Source of the DNA: Arthrospiribacter ruber
GTDB lineage: Bacteria > Bacteroidota > Bacteroidia > Cytophagales > Cyclobacteriaceae
Direction: 5' to 3'
Length of the DNA stretch: 64,000 nucleotides
NCBI RefSeq assembly: GCF_019343195.1
Contig: NZ_RPHB01000004.1
Location: forward strand, 433,188 to 497,187
A program made the position numbers and the translations under genes. This document shows, piece after piece, positions 16,822 to 24,558 of this stretch (positions are counted from its first letter, which is position 1; the number at the start of each line of letters is the position of its first letter). The notes beneath the pieces are model-generated. The model was not told where the DNA came from. It was given only the letters and a program-made list of their open reading frames with translations, and searched no databases.

Positions 16822-17352
16822 TTAACCCAAACCCAAAAAAGGATCCTGCAACTTATACTCACTATCATCAGGTATTTCTTTCAGTTTTAAGAAATACCTG
16901 CAAAGTTCCTGCTCTATTACTTTAATTCCTTCCATGGTTTCCTGACAAAACCGAAGTTTCCGTTTTATAATAAGGTTGAAAACGGGAATACCTAATCTAC
17001 TTAATGGAAAAAATTCGCCTGGAAAATTGACCCTAGCCCCATTGCCCAAATATTGCAGCCCAATGGGCGTGAGCACTATGAAAACCAAAACAACTTTTCC
17101 TTTTACAATTAAGGTATTCTCTTTTCCAATGTTGTTAAAAACAAAAATTTTGTCGTAGAGACCCATTTCTTCGGATTCTTCGGCAATTTTTTGAAAAGCA
17201 AACTCGAAAGGTCTGCCGACGACAATTCCTAAGGAAGTACCACTTTCAAAAATTTTAACTTCGCTTTTGTTTTCAAAGTCATTTTCTACCAAAAAGTAAC
17301 CTGAAATATATTCAGTTAAAGCTTCAGTCGGTAATAGTACCTCAAAACCCAT
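16822..17352 (-). CDS. Stand-alone DUF6597-like sensor domain without HTH
   Basis: A 176-residue protein that aligns with the first 150 or so residues of the AraC regulator downstream. LTEYISGYFLVEND matches LSPFINGYVYWDDN, and VKGKVVLVFIVLTPIGLQYL matches the regulator's LIFVIFTPLGLHAFL segment. It stops at DPFLGLG without any helix-turn-helix. No decayed HTH is visible before the next gene, because only 39 bp remain. It could be a decayed paralogue, or a real partner that forms mixed dimers with the regulator or buffers the ligand. A 23-bp element shared with another promoter lies 58 bp upstream. Confidence 0.75.
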   Translation of the reverse strand: MGFEVLLPTEALTEYISGYFLVENDFENKSEVKIFESGTSLGIVVGRPFEFAFQKIAEESEEMGLYDKIFVFNNIGKENTLIVKGKVVLVFIVLTPIGLQYLGNGARVNFPGEFFPLSRLGIPVFNLIIKRKLRFCQETMEGIKVIEQELCRYFLKLKEIPDDSEYKLQDPFLGLG

Positions 17353-17409
17353 ATTCCAGTAATTTTAAGTTTAAATTTCCTAAATTTTTAAATTTCAATT
17401 TACTTGACC

Positions 17410-17432
17410 AATACTCCCAAAGTAGTATTTTT
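17410..17432 (-). promoter_or_regulatory. Shared upstream element, copy 2
   Basis: AATACTcCCAAAGTAgTATT followed by TTT, 58-80 bp upstream of the start at 17352. Here the outer parts form an inverted repeat (AATACT and AGTATT). Its twin is at 14796-14818. See that entry for the interpretation. Confidence 0.55.
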
Positions 17433-17536
17433 CACTTTCGAAGTATTTTTTTGTTTTTAATATACAATTTTTTCTTTTTAAAACGCTTCTGTAATTAGAT
17501 CCTTTTTCACTTAATCTTGTTACCTATAAAAAGTAA

Positions 17537-17580
17537 CATCAAAAAACAGAAGGCCGAAATTGGCCTTCTGTTTTTTGATG
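17537..17580. terminator. Strong terminator hairpin after the adhesin gene
   Basis: A perfect 19-bp stem (CATCAAAAAACAGAAGGCC with its complement) closes a GAAATT loop. It lies 9 bp past the adhesin stop codon on the minus strand and has T-runs on both strands. Confidence 0.9.
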
Positions 17581-17588
17581 TTTTATAA

Positions 17589-20500
17589 TTAATCTTTCAC
17601 CAGCCTACCGGATATCACCTGATTGCCGACTTTGACAATCACATGATACAATCCAGAACTGATATCTTCCAGCTCAACCCTTCTTTCAAAGATGGATTCT
17701 TCATAGGCATCCTCAGAGTGAATGATCCTTCCTGCCGCATCGTAGATGACAAGGTTGACCTTACCAGGCTCGTTCATATTGACTAGGATGTTACTGAACT
17801 TAGTTGCCGGGTTAGGATAAATCACCATGCTATTAGGCTGAATTTCCCTGTGCAGATGGAACTCTCTCTTAATGGTCTGATCCAATCTGTCTGTGCTGCT
17901 GACCGTAATGGTCATTTTTAGTTCAGGCATCCCCTCTCCTACCCAGATCAACAAGTTGTCTCTGAGCTCGAAATCCGGATTTCCAGACAATTGATAAGTA
18001 TGGATCCTATCACTAGGGTCAAGCGTGCTGAGTTCAGCGACCACAGTACCTCTTTGGATATCGGTCTGTAGGATATTGTTGCTGAGCAAAATATCCTGTG
18101 CCAGTGGTTTATCCATTACCATCACATTAACATTCAGAGCAGATTTCAGGAACTGGAATCTTTCATCTTCGAATTGACCGCTCACTTGATAAATGCCTGG
18201 CTGCACTGGATCAAATCCATCCATTGACCATGTAATTACAGGTCTATGCTTGGCAAATACTTCATGGCTGATTTGCTGAAGTGCTTTGGATACATTGGCC
18301 GGAGCCTCATTCCATTTCACTTCGATCAGCTTGGAGTTCATTTCCTGCACCAGTTCTTCCATTTCCATTTCGAGTCTGTAATCCACATTACAGCTTCCGA
18401 TAAATGACCCTGGACTGTTGGTAAGGAGCGCGTCTACTGCGTTTTCGTTGACACAGATAGTTTTCCTGTTATTTGGATTTCCTGGAGGTACATGGCATAC
18501 CTGAACCTTCTTGACTTTACTATTTCCTGCGTTACAAGAAGCTTCAACAGAAATCACCGAAATCATGTCTTCAGCTACACAGCCAGCGTCACTATTGACA
18601 ACTAATTTGTAGGTTCGAACAAAATCCCCAGAAGCACTGACTACAAGTGTACTGCTATTAGCACCTACTGGCACAAAATTCCCAGGATTACTAGAGCTAA
18701 TATCATCCAGTCTTATGTCAGCAACAAACCATTGATAAGTCAAGCCAGTGTAAGAATTTGGAATACCTGCAGCGGACAGTGTTGTACTTGAAGGTAAGCC
18801 CAATGAACTGGCGGCGTTATCAAAGATTACCACATTTCCATTGGAATTTTTAATCACAGTAGATGCAATCGTTACCTCTATTGGTGTAATAGGTGCAAGA
18901 ACTGTCACAATAGCCTGAGCAGAATTGCTGTTACCCGCTGCATCAGTTACGGTTAAGGTTACTGTGTTTTCACCTTGGTCAGCACAATTGAATGAGGTTT
19001 TGGATAATTGTCTATTTACGATTGCGCAATTATCAAAACTGTCATTGTCAACATCGTCAGGTGTTAAAATACCATTTCCTGAACTATCCAGCTGTAGCGC
19101 AAATGGCTTTGTAATAACCGTAGGATTGATATCGTCTACAACAGTCACTACCGCATTGGCAGTACTGCTATTTCCGTTCACGTCCGTTACGGTCAGAACA
19201 ACGTCATTGTCTCCCACATTGGAACAGTCGAAGTCGGTGATGTCAAGTGCAAGGGTCGCAACTCCGCAGTTGTCTGTGGAACCGTTGTCTACCTGCGAAG
19301 CAGTTACTGAGGCATTACCGTCCCCATCCAGATAGATCGTCACGTTCTGGGCTACCGCTGTAGGATTGATATCGTCTACAACAGTCACTACCGCATTGGC
19401 AGTACTGCTATTTCCGTTCACGTCCGTTACGGTCAGAACAACGTCATTGTCTCCCACATTGGAACAGTCGAAGTCGGTGATGTCAAGTGCAAGGGTCGCA
19501 ACTCCGCAGTTGTCTGTGGAACCGTTGTCTACCTGCGAAGCAGTTACTGAGGCATTACCGTCCCCATCCAGATAGATCGTCACGTTCTGGGCTACCGCTG
19601 TAGGATTGATATCGTCTACAACAGTCACTACCGCATTGGCAGTACTGCTATTTCCGTTCACGTCCGTTACGGTCAGAACAACGTCATTGTCTCCCACATT
19701 GGAACAGTCGAAGTCGGTGATGTCAAGTGCAAGGGTCGCAACTCCGCAGTTGTCTGTGGAACCGTTGTCTACCATTGCCGGAGTGATGCTGGCATTTCCC
19801 GTAGCGTCAAGCTGAACCGTGATGTCCTGGGTCAGGGCCACGGGGGCCTCTTCATCTTTAACTGTAATTGTGAAAATTTCGGTATCACTTCCCCAACTAT
19901 TTGTAGCGGTAACCTCAACAGTAGTAACCCCTAAATTAAATGTTTCTCCACTACCCGTTCCATTTCCGCTTCCGATAGTGGCCCCAGAGAATAGGTAGGT
20001 CAAAGCAGGAGCAGGTGAACCTGTAGCCGATACCGTATATTGTACTTCAGCACTGCAAACACCCATATCTGTATTTACATTCAAGTCACTGAGTGCCGCA
20101 ATCTCAGGGGCCTCGTTAATAGTCATTGAAATGGTATTGCTTGTCACCGTTGCAGTAGTGACGCAGGTTTCACTGGAAGTCATTTCAACGGTAACTTCAT
20201 CACCATCCACCAGGAAAGCGGTAGAAAAAACAGAGTTGTTGGTGCCTACATTATTTCCGTTGATTTTCCATTGATAAATGGGAGTGGTTCCGCCATTAAT
20301 TGGAATAGCTGTAAACGTAACTGACTCTCCTTCACAAATCGAATTTCCTAAATCTGATGAAATACTGACGCTTGGAGTAAGTTTTTGATCTATTATTAGT
20401 TCTCCACTACCTTCTGCCCAATCTCCTACAGTACTTGAGCAAGTAGCTCCTTGCCCTGTATAAGCACGAATGTTGAAATTAGAAACTCCTGCTAACGCTG

Positions 20501-21131
20501 AAGTAGAGCCAGTTAATGTCAAAGTAGTGGATTGAGTATTCGTCGATGGCGGAAAATTTAAAGTAGTAGAACCAAAAACTGCCGAAACCCCCGTAGGCAG
20601 AGCTGAATTAATACACAAGGTTGCATTAAAATTACCCGAAGATCCACCACCTGTACCTCTATTTACCGAAATAGAGTAGGTTACACTTTCATTTTCACCT
20701 TCGCACATTTCTCCCACCTGCTGCCCAACTACTACTGAGCCTACTCTTGGTGAATCTGTAAAAATTGTCTCTGCGACATAACCTGAATTATATCCTGTCA
20801 CAAACATATGAAACTCGACTCCCAAATGCCTTTCGTCAATTGGAAATTCCATGCTCCAAGTTCCATCCGGATTAACGGCCACTTCAAAATATTCATCATG
20901 ACCTTGATAAGGTGTCTCCTCTAAAACGATAGATACCTTAGTATCTAAGGTCCAGCCAATACCAGTGAAAATAGCTATGTCACCAGGATAATAATCTTCC
21001 TGATCCGTACTTACAGTAGGCTCTTCCCCCTCAGGATACTGAGGACCAATCCATCCTGGTTCACTGCTATCAAAAGCAGCAAAAACCAAGACGCCTACAA
21101 ACATGAAAATGAGTAGAAGCTTTGCTTTCAT
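17589..21131 (-). CDS. Large T9SS-secreted adhesin-like repeat protein
   Basis: An 1180-residue secreted protein. A signal peptide (MKAKLLLIFMFVGVLVFAAF) is followed by a beta-rich N-terminal region with DQEDYYPGDIAIFTG. Ig-like segments come next, then HYR-like repeats of about 80 residues (roughly residues 425-755) with the recurring cores DNGSTDNCGVATLALDI and VVLTVTDVNGNSSTANA. Three copies (about residues 450-670) come from near-perfect 240-bp DNA repeats. A Cys-containing VCHVPPGNPNNRKTICV module lies near residues 870-890, and a C-terminal type A sorting domain (IYPNPATKFSNILV to SGRLVKD, about residues 1105-1180) marks export by the type IX system and attachment at the cell surface. 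The likely role is adhesion or matrix formation. It is a single-gene unit with a strong terminator. Confidence 0.88.
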   Translation of the reverse strand: MKAKLLLIFMFVGVLVFAAFDSSEPGWIGPQYPEGEEPTVSTDQEDYYPGDIAIFTGIGWTLDTKVSIVLEETPYQGHDEYFEVAVNPDGTWSMEFPIDERHLGVEFHMFVTGYNSGYVAETIFTDSPRVGSVVVGQQVGEMCEGENESVTYSISVNRGTGGGSSGNFNATLCINSALPTGVSAVFGSTTLNFPPSTNTQSTTLTLTGSTSALAGVSNFNIRAYTGQGATCSSTVGDWAEGSGELIIDQKLTPSVSISSDLGNSICEGESVTFTAIPINGGTTPIYQWKINGNNVGTNNSVFSTAFLVDGDEVTVEMTSSETCVTTATVTSNTISMTINEAPEIAALSDLNVNTDMGVCSAEVQYTVSATGSPAPALTYLFSGATIGSGNGTGSGETFNLGVTTVEVTATNSWGSDTEIFTITVKDEEAPVALTQDITVQLDATGNASITPAMVDNGSTDNCGVATLALDITDFDCSNVGDNDVVLTVTDVNGNSSTANAVVTVVDDINPTAVAQNVTIYLDGDGNASVTASQVDNGSTDNCGVATLALDITDFDCSNVGDNDVVLTVTDVNGNSSTANAVVTVVDDINPTAVAQNVTIYLDGDGNASVTASQVDNGSTDNCGVATLALDITDFDCSNVGDNDVVLTVTDVNGNSSTANAVVTVVDDINPTVITKPFALQLDSSGNGILTPDDVDNDSFDNCAIVNRQLSKTSFNCADQGENTVTLTVTDAAGNSNSAQAIVTVLAPITPIEVTIASTVIKNSNGNVVIFDNAASSLGLPSSTTLSAAGIPNSYTGLTYQWFVADIRLDDISSSNPGNFVPVGANSSTLVVSASGDFVRTYKLVVNSDAGCVAEDMISVISVEASCNAGNSKVKKVQVCHVPPGNPNNRKTICVNENAVDALLTNSPGSFIGSCNVDYRLEMEMEELVQEMNSKLIEVKWNEAPANVSKALQQISHEVFAKHRPVITWSMDGFDPVQPGIYQVSGQFEDERFQFLKSALNVNVMVMDKPLAQDILLSNNILQTDIQRGTVVAELSTLDPSDRIHTYQLSGNPDFELRDNLLIWVGEGMPELKMTITVSSTDRLDQTIKREFHLHREIQPNSMVIYPNPATKFSNILVNMNEPGKVNLVIYDAAGRIIHSEDAYEESIFERRVELEDISSGLYHVIVKVGNQVISGRLVKD
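19120..19773 (-). repeat. 240-bp tandem repeats inside the adhesin gene
   Basis: Units run 19120-19359, 19360-19599 and a partial 19600-19773. Lines compared base by base are identical in all copies until the last diverges after 19773. The period of 240 bp is 80 codons, so copy-number change keeps the reading frame. This points to recent duplication or gene conversion. Confidence 0.95.
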
Positions 21132-21291
21132 AAAAGGGCAATTAAAAGTTTATAACTAGTGTGAAAATCCGAATCCTAAAAAACCTGATTACCCTACTTA
21201 ACTCCCTATCTCTTACAGGCTTGACACTGACGAATATGAGAAATAAAAAATATTAAAAAAAACATTTATATGTATTTTTTATACTGTTTTT

Positions 21292-21306
21292 TGTATTTCA
21301 AATACA
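21292..21306. promoter_or_regulatory. Palindrome TGTATTTCAAATACA, possible operator
   Basis: A perfect 15-bp inverted repeat with one central base. A further TGTATTT lies exactly 21 bp (two helical turns) upstream at 21271. Similar sites with the same 21-bp offset of TGTATTT occur at 59260 and 59281, and a near match is at 34763. The binding protein is unknown. Confidence 0.4.
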
Positions 21307-21424
21307 TTTTGAAGCGTTTCGTGTATTTTTATTAGAAGTAAAAAAATTAATAAATCATGGTTTTATTCAAATTCAAAATCATAGAAAAAAAATTCATAAT
21401 TAAAACTTCATAAAACTATATAAC

Positions 21425-21455
21425 AAAAAAGGAGGCTTTCGCCTCCTCTTTTTGT
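21425..21455 (-). terminator. Terminator after the YtxH-domain gene
   Basis: AAAAAAGGAGGC pairs with GCCTCCTCTTTTT around TTTC, 15 bp beyond the minus-strand stop at 21470, with A/T tracts on both sides. Confidence 0.85.
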
Positions 21456-21469
21456 TGTTTTTAATTGGA

Positions 21470-21727
21470 TTACTTGGTGAGTTTTTCCGTCTCAGATTTG
21501 GCTTTTTTAGCCAACTTATCAACTTCATCACTTACATCCGATACTTTTTTGGACAAGCCATCAAAGAAGCTGTTCAACTTTCCGGAAAGATCATCTATGT
21601 ATTCATTTCCTTTTTTACCCAACTTCTTTCTTGTATTTTCTCCTTTGTCCGGAGCCACCAATATACCTATTTGTACACCTACCGCAGCACCTACCAATGC
21701 GCCTAAAAGAAATTTTGTAGAACTCAT
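21470..21727 (-). CDS. YtxH-domain small membrane protein
   Basis: An 85-residue protein with one N-terminal membrane segment (FLLGALVGAAVGVQIGILVA, residues 5-24). The APDKGENTRKKLGKK stretch is characteristic of YtxH proteins, and a charged, probably coiled-coil helix rich in Lys, Asp and Ser follows. YtxH proteins are associated with general stress in other bacteria, but the molecular role is unclear. The gene is monocistronic with a good terminator. Confidence 0.85.
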   Translation of the reverse strand: MSSTKFLLGALVGAAVGVQIGILVAPDKGENTRKKLGKKGNEYIDDLSGKLNSFFDGLSKKVSDVSDEVDKLAKKAKSETEKLTK

Positions 21728-21843
21728 AAAGATTGTATTTTAGTTAGAAATAAAATTTGGTGTTATTAAGCATGATTGCACTTAATATTAAACAATAAAA
21801 GCAACAACCATACCACTATAACGGCCCTGACGACCTGTCAGTT

Positions 21844-22935
21844 CTACTTTATGCTACTTTTTATCACAATGGTTCTTACTGGATTTATGGGATCATTGCT
21901 GAAAACGGTTATATGCTTATGGTCTATTCCTCTCCTTCCTTTAGGGTCAAATGTAAAACTCAATTCTGTTCTTTGTCCAGCATCTAATTCATTACTAACC
22001 AACTTTATATCCACACATTCACAGTTGGTTGACACTTTTCTGATCTTAAGGGTTTCTTCGCCCATATTGGAAATAATTACATTACGGGACACTTTCTTTC
22101 CGGTAGAAACTTCCTTTAAATCGATATCGATTTCTGATAAGCCTAGCTTTGGAACTACCTTTTCCAAACTCTTGGGTACAGGTTGAAAATATTCATGCAC
22201 CACACTCATCACTTTTAGATCAATTTGACTTTCATCAGTGAATGAAAGGGTAATATTTTCCTCAAAATACCCCAAATCATTCTTCATTTCCCCATCATAA
22301 TTTATCAAAAGCAGCCCACGCTGACCCGGTGACAAGGTCGCAGGCTCCATACTTACCGCTATGTATTCTGGGATTCCTGAATGTTCCTCCATCAAACCCA
22401 AAGTATCTTTACCAAAATTGTGCAATTCTACATGTTTCAATTTGGGTTCATTTGTAAAAACATTTCCCATATTGACTGCAGGAAGCCTAAATCCAAGATT
22501 CCCTTTTCTATAGGGGTATGATTTTTCCAGATTATCCAGAACCGGAATATTGGTACCTTCCAATACTAATGTATCACCATATATATCCATATTGGTTCTT
22601 ACAATAATTTGCTTTGCAAAATCCCCTCCTCTATGGTCCGGATTAAACTTTACTTTTAGAGAAGCTATTTTATCCTGCGATAACGTGTCCTTTGTAAAAC
22701 CTACTGTAGTACAGCCACATTCTGCAAAAACATCCGTGATCCAAATGCTGTCCTGATTCAAATTGACACCAAAAAACTCCGCCTCTACCTCTCCCCGTTC
22801 TTCCAAAACCGCACCTATATTGACACTCCGCTGTTCCCAAGTCAATAGTTTCCTCTCAATGGATTGTGCCTCAAGGTGTAATGGACTCAGGCTTATCAAA
22901 ACCGCGATTACTGCGCACAAGATTCTCTTTTTCAT
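21844..22935 (-). CDS. DUF1573-domain exported protein
   Basis: A 363-residue protein with a signal peptide (MKKRILCAVIAVLISLSPLHLEAQ). Two DUF1573 Ig-like beta-sandwich domains follow. The first, at about residues 40-130, carries the typical NLNQDSIWITDVFAECGCTT segment (quoted in part) with a CGC pair. The second, at about residues 260-360, has KIRKVSTNCECVDI and closes with FSNDPINPVRTI. DUF1573 proteins are common exported or surface proteins of Bacteroidota, of unknown function. The repeated C-x-C pairs suggest metal binding or disulphides. It is divergent from trpS, with a gap of about 70 bp. Confidence 0.85.
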   Translation of the reverse strand: MKKRILCAVIAVLISLSPLHLEAQSIERKLLTWEQRSVNIGAVLEERGEVEAEFFGVNLNQDSIWITDVFAECGCTTVGFTKDTLSQDKIASLKVKFNPDHRGGDFAKQIIVRTNMDIYGDTLVLEGTNIPVLDNLEKSYPYRKGNLGFRLPAVNMGNVFTNEPKLKHVELHNFGKDTLGLMEEHSGIPEYIAVSMEPATLSPGQRGLLLINYDGEMKNDLGYFEENITLSFTDESQIDLKVMSVVHEYFQPVPKSLEKVVPKLGLSEIDIDLKEVSTGKKVSRNVIISNMGEETLKIRKVSTNCECVDIKLVSNELDAGQRTELSFTFDPKGRRGIDHKHITVFSNDPINPVRTIVIKSSIK

Positions 22936-23006
22936 ACAGGCAAATAACGTGAAAAATCAAGCGATTTGTACCCTGATTTATTTATTTTGCGCCAAAATTG
23001 ATAAAA

Positions 23007-23978
23007 ATGGCAAGAGTACTTACAGGCATTCAAAGTTCAGGCAGACCGCATCTCGGAAATATTCTAGGAGCGATAGCCCCTGCTATAGCGCTTACTAAAA
23101 AAGACAACAATGAGTCTTTTATTTTTATCGCTGACATGCATTCCCTGACCACCATCAAAAACGGGCCTCTGAGAAGGGAAAATACCCAAGCGGTAGCAGC
23201 AGCTTGGCTAGCCTTTGGCCTGGATATAGAAAAGACCGTGTTTTACAGGCAATCTATGATTCCCGAAGTAACCGAACTGACCTGGTACCTGAGTTGCTTT
23301 ACACCTTTTCCTATGTTGGCCAATGCGCACAGCTTCAAGGACAAATCAGATAGGCTTTCTGATGTAAACGCAGGATTGTTTACCTATCCGGTACTGATGG
23401 CATCAGACATCCTTCTTTATTCTGCGGATATCGTCCCTGTAGGAAAAGACCAATTGCAGCACCTGGAGATGACCCGTGACATCGCCAGTTCCTTCAATCA
23501 CAGAGTGGGTGAAGAAATTCTCACCATTCCTGAGGCCAGGATTTCGGAAGAAGTGATGGTAATTCCTGGTACAGATGGTCAAAAAATGAGCAAGTCATAC
23601 GGTAATTTTATCGATATATTCCTGCCTGAAAAAGCGCTCAAAAAGAACATCAACTCCATCATTACTGACAGTACTCCTCTTGAAGAGCCGAAAGACCCTG
23701 ACACATGTAATGTATTTAAACTTTATTCCCTGATTGCTTCAAAAGAGCAAACAGCAGATCTTAGAGGAAAATATATAGGAGGAAACTTTGGCTACGGTCA
23801 TGCCAAAAAAGAATTTTTGGGATTAATTCTTGAAAAATATGAGGAAGAGAGAAAACTCTTTGATCACTTTATGAACCATTCCGAAGAATTAGAACAAAGG
23901 CTTCAAGATGGAGAAGCTAAAGCTAGAGAAGTTGCTAAAGACATTCTTTCGAAAGTACGGAATAAACTGGGGTTCTGA
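23007..23978 (+). CDS. trpS: Tryptophanyl-tRNA synthetase
   Basis: A 323-residue class I aminoacyl-tRNA synthetase that charges tRNA-Trp. The HIGH-like motif is PHLGN near residue 14 (GIQSSGRPHLGNILGA) and the KMSKS motif is intact (GQKMSKSYGN). The specificity region LTWYLSCFTPFPML is present, and the length fits bacterial TrpRS. The ATG at 23007 (MARVLTG) is preferred to an in-frame TTG nine bases upstream. A symmetric hairpin follows the gene. Because kynA is also in the window, tryptophan is both charged and degraded by nearby genes, although no operon link exists. Confidence 0.95.
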   Translation: MARVLTGIQSSGRPHLGNILGAIAPAIALTKKDNNESFIFIADMHSLTTIKNGPLRRENTQAVAAAWLAFGLDIEKTVFYRQSMIPEVTELTWYLSCFTPFPMLANAHSFKDKSDRLSDVNAGLFTYPVLMASDILLYSADIVPVGKDQLQHLEMTRDIASSFNHRVGEEILTIPEARISEEVMVIPGTDGQKMSKSYGNFIDIFLPEKALKKNINSIITDSTPLEEPKDPDTCNVFKLYSLIASKEQTADLRGKYIGGNFGYGHAKKEFLGLILEKYEEERKLFDHFMNHSEELEQRLQDGEAKAREVAKDILSKVRNKLGF

Positions 23979-23994
23979 TAAGCTATATTCTAAT

Positions 23995-24026
23995 GCCGAA
24001 TTCAAGGGTTGAGACTTGAATTCGGC
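23995..24026. terminator. Hairpin between trpS and a convergent gene
   Basis: GCCGAATTCAAG and CTTGAATTCGGC form a perfect 12-bp stem with loop GGTTGAGA. There is no long T-run, so termination may be weak or depend on the fold. It separates trpS from the minus-strand gene that ends at 24081. Confidence 0.55.
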
Positions 24027-24080
24027 TTCAAAGAGTAAGAAAGGGCAGTTTTTAAAGCACTAATCCTTTTGATAATATTT

Positions 24081-24503
24081 TTATCTGGCCACCCAAAGGT
24101 CTTTCATGGACTTGCCGTTGATCCTGAGTACAAACCTTGTCGGATTTGGAACCAATACCAGTCTGACATCCATTTTATCAAATTGCTCAGACTCCAAAGG
24201 TACCCCTTCATTGCCTTTCACTTCATAAGTAACTTTTCCTGAGGCATCCGGCATCATAGGATGGTATTCATTTGCCAAATATGCAGAAGGCAATAAAACC
24301 TCATTGTCAGACTTTAATTGACCATAGATTTTTTCGAGAGCCGATTCCAGTTCGTCACCATAGTCTTCATTGAAATCATCCTCCAAATCATGAAGTTCTT
24401 CTTCAATATCGTCATACGCTTCATCTGCATAAGACATTTTGCTCAATGCTATTCTTTTTTCTACAATCAGTGATAAATCTTCGTCAAGTTTTTTGAAATC
24501 CAT
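24081..24503 (-). CDS. Conserved-type small acidic protein, function unknown
   Basis: A 140-residue cytoplasmic protein with a strongly acidic middle (DDIEEELHDLEDDFNEDYGDE). The C-terminal half is predicted to be beta-rich (LVLVPNPTRFVLRINGKS) and the protein ends KDLWVAR. The N-terminal half is probably a coiled-coil helix. There is no signal or membrane segment. I do not recognise a named family, although its regular codon pattern and clean start suggest a real gene. It is followed by the deacetylase gene upstream on the same strand, 55 bp away, and the two could be cotranscribed. Confidence 0.7.
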   Translation of the reverse strand: MDFKKLDEDLSLIVEKRIALSKMSYADEAYDDIEEELHDLEDDFNEDYGDELESALEKIYGQLKSDNEVLLPSAYLANEYHPMMPDASGKVTYEVKGNEGVPLESEQFDKMDVRLVLVPNPTRFVLRINGKSMKDLWVAR

Positions 24504-24558
24504 ATTTGCTTATTGGTTAAAACACCAAAGGTATTGAATATGCAAAGGGATTCCAAAA

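Larger units (their letters stand above)
21132..21469. other. Upstream region of the adhesin gene
   Basis: Very AT-rich, without a gene. Three TGTATTT motifs occur at 21271, 21292 and 21322. The second is the left half of the perfect palindrome TGTATTT-C-AAATACA (21292-21306), about 160 bp upstream of the adhesin start. The terminator of the YtxH gene is at 21425. Confidence 0.55.

Noticed and set aside
18925..19815. Plus-strand open frames opposite the adhesin repeats
   Set aside because: They repeat with the same 240-bp period and are shadows of the adhesin coding sequence.
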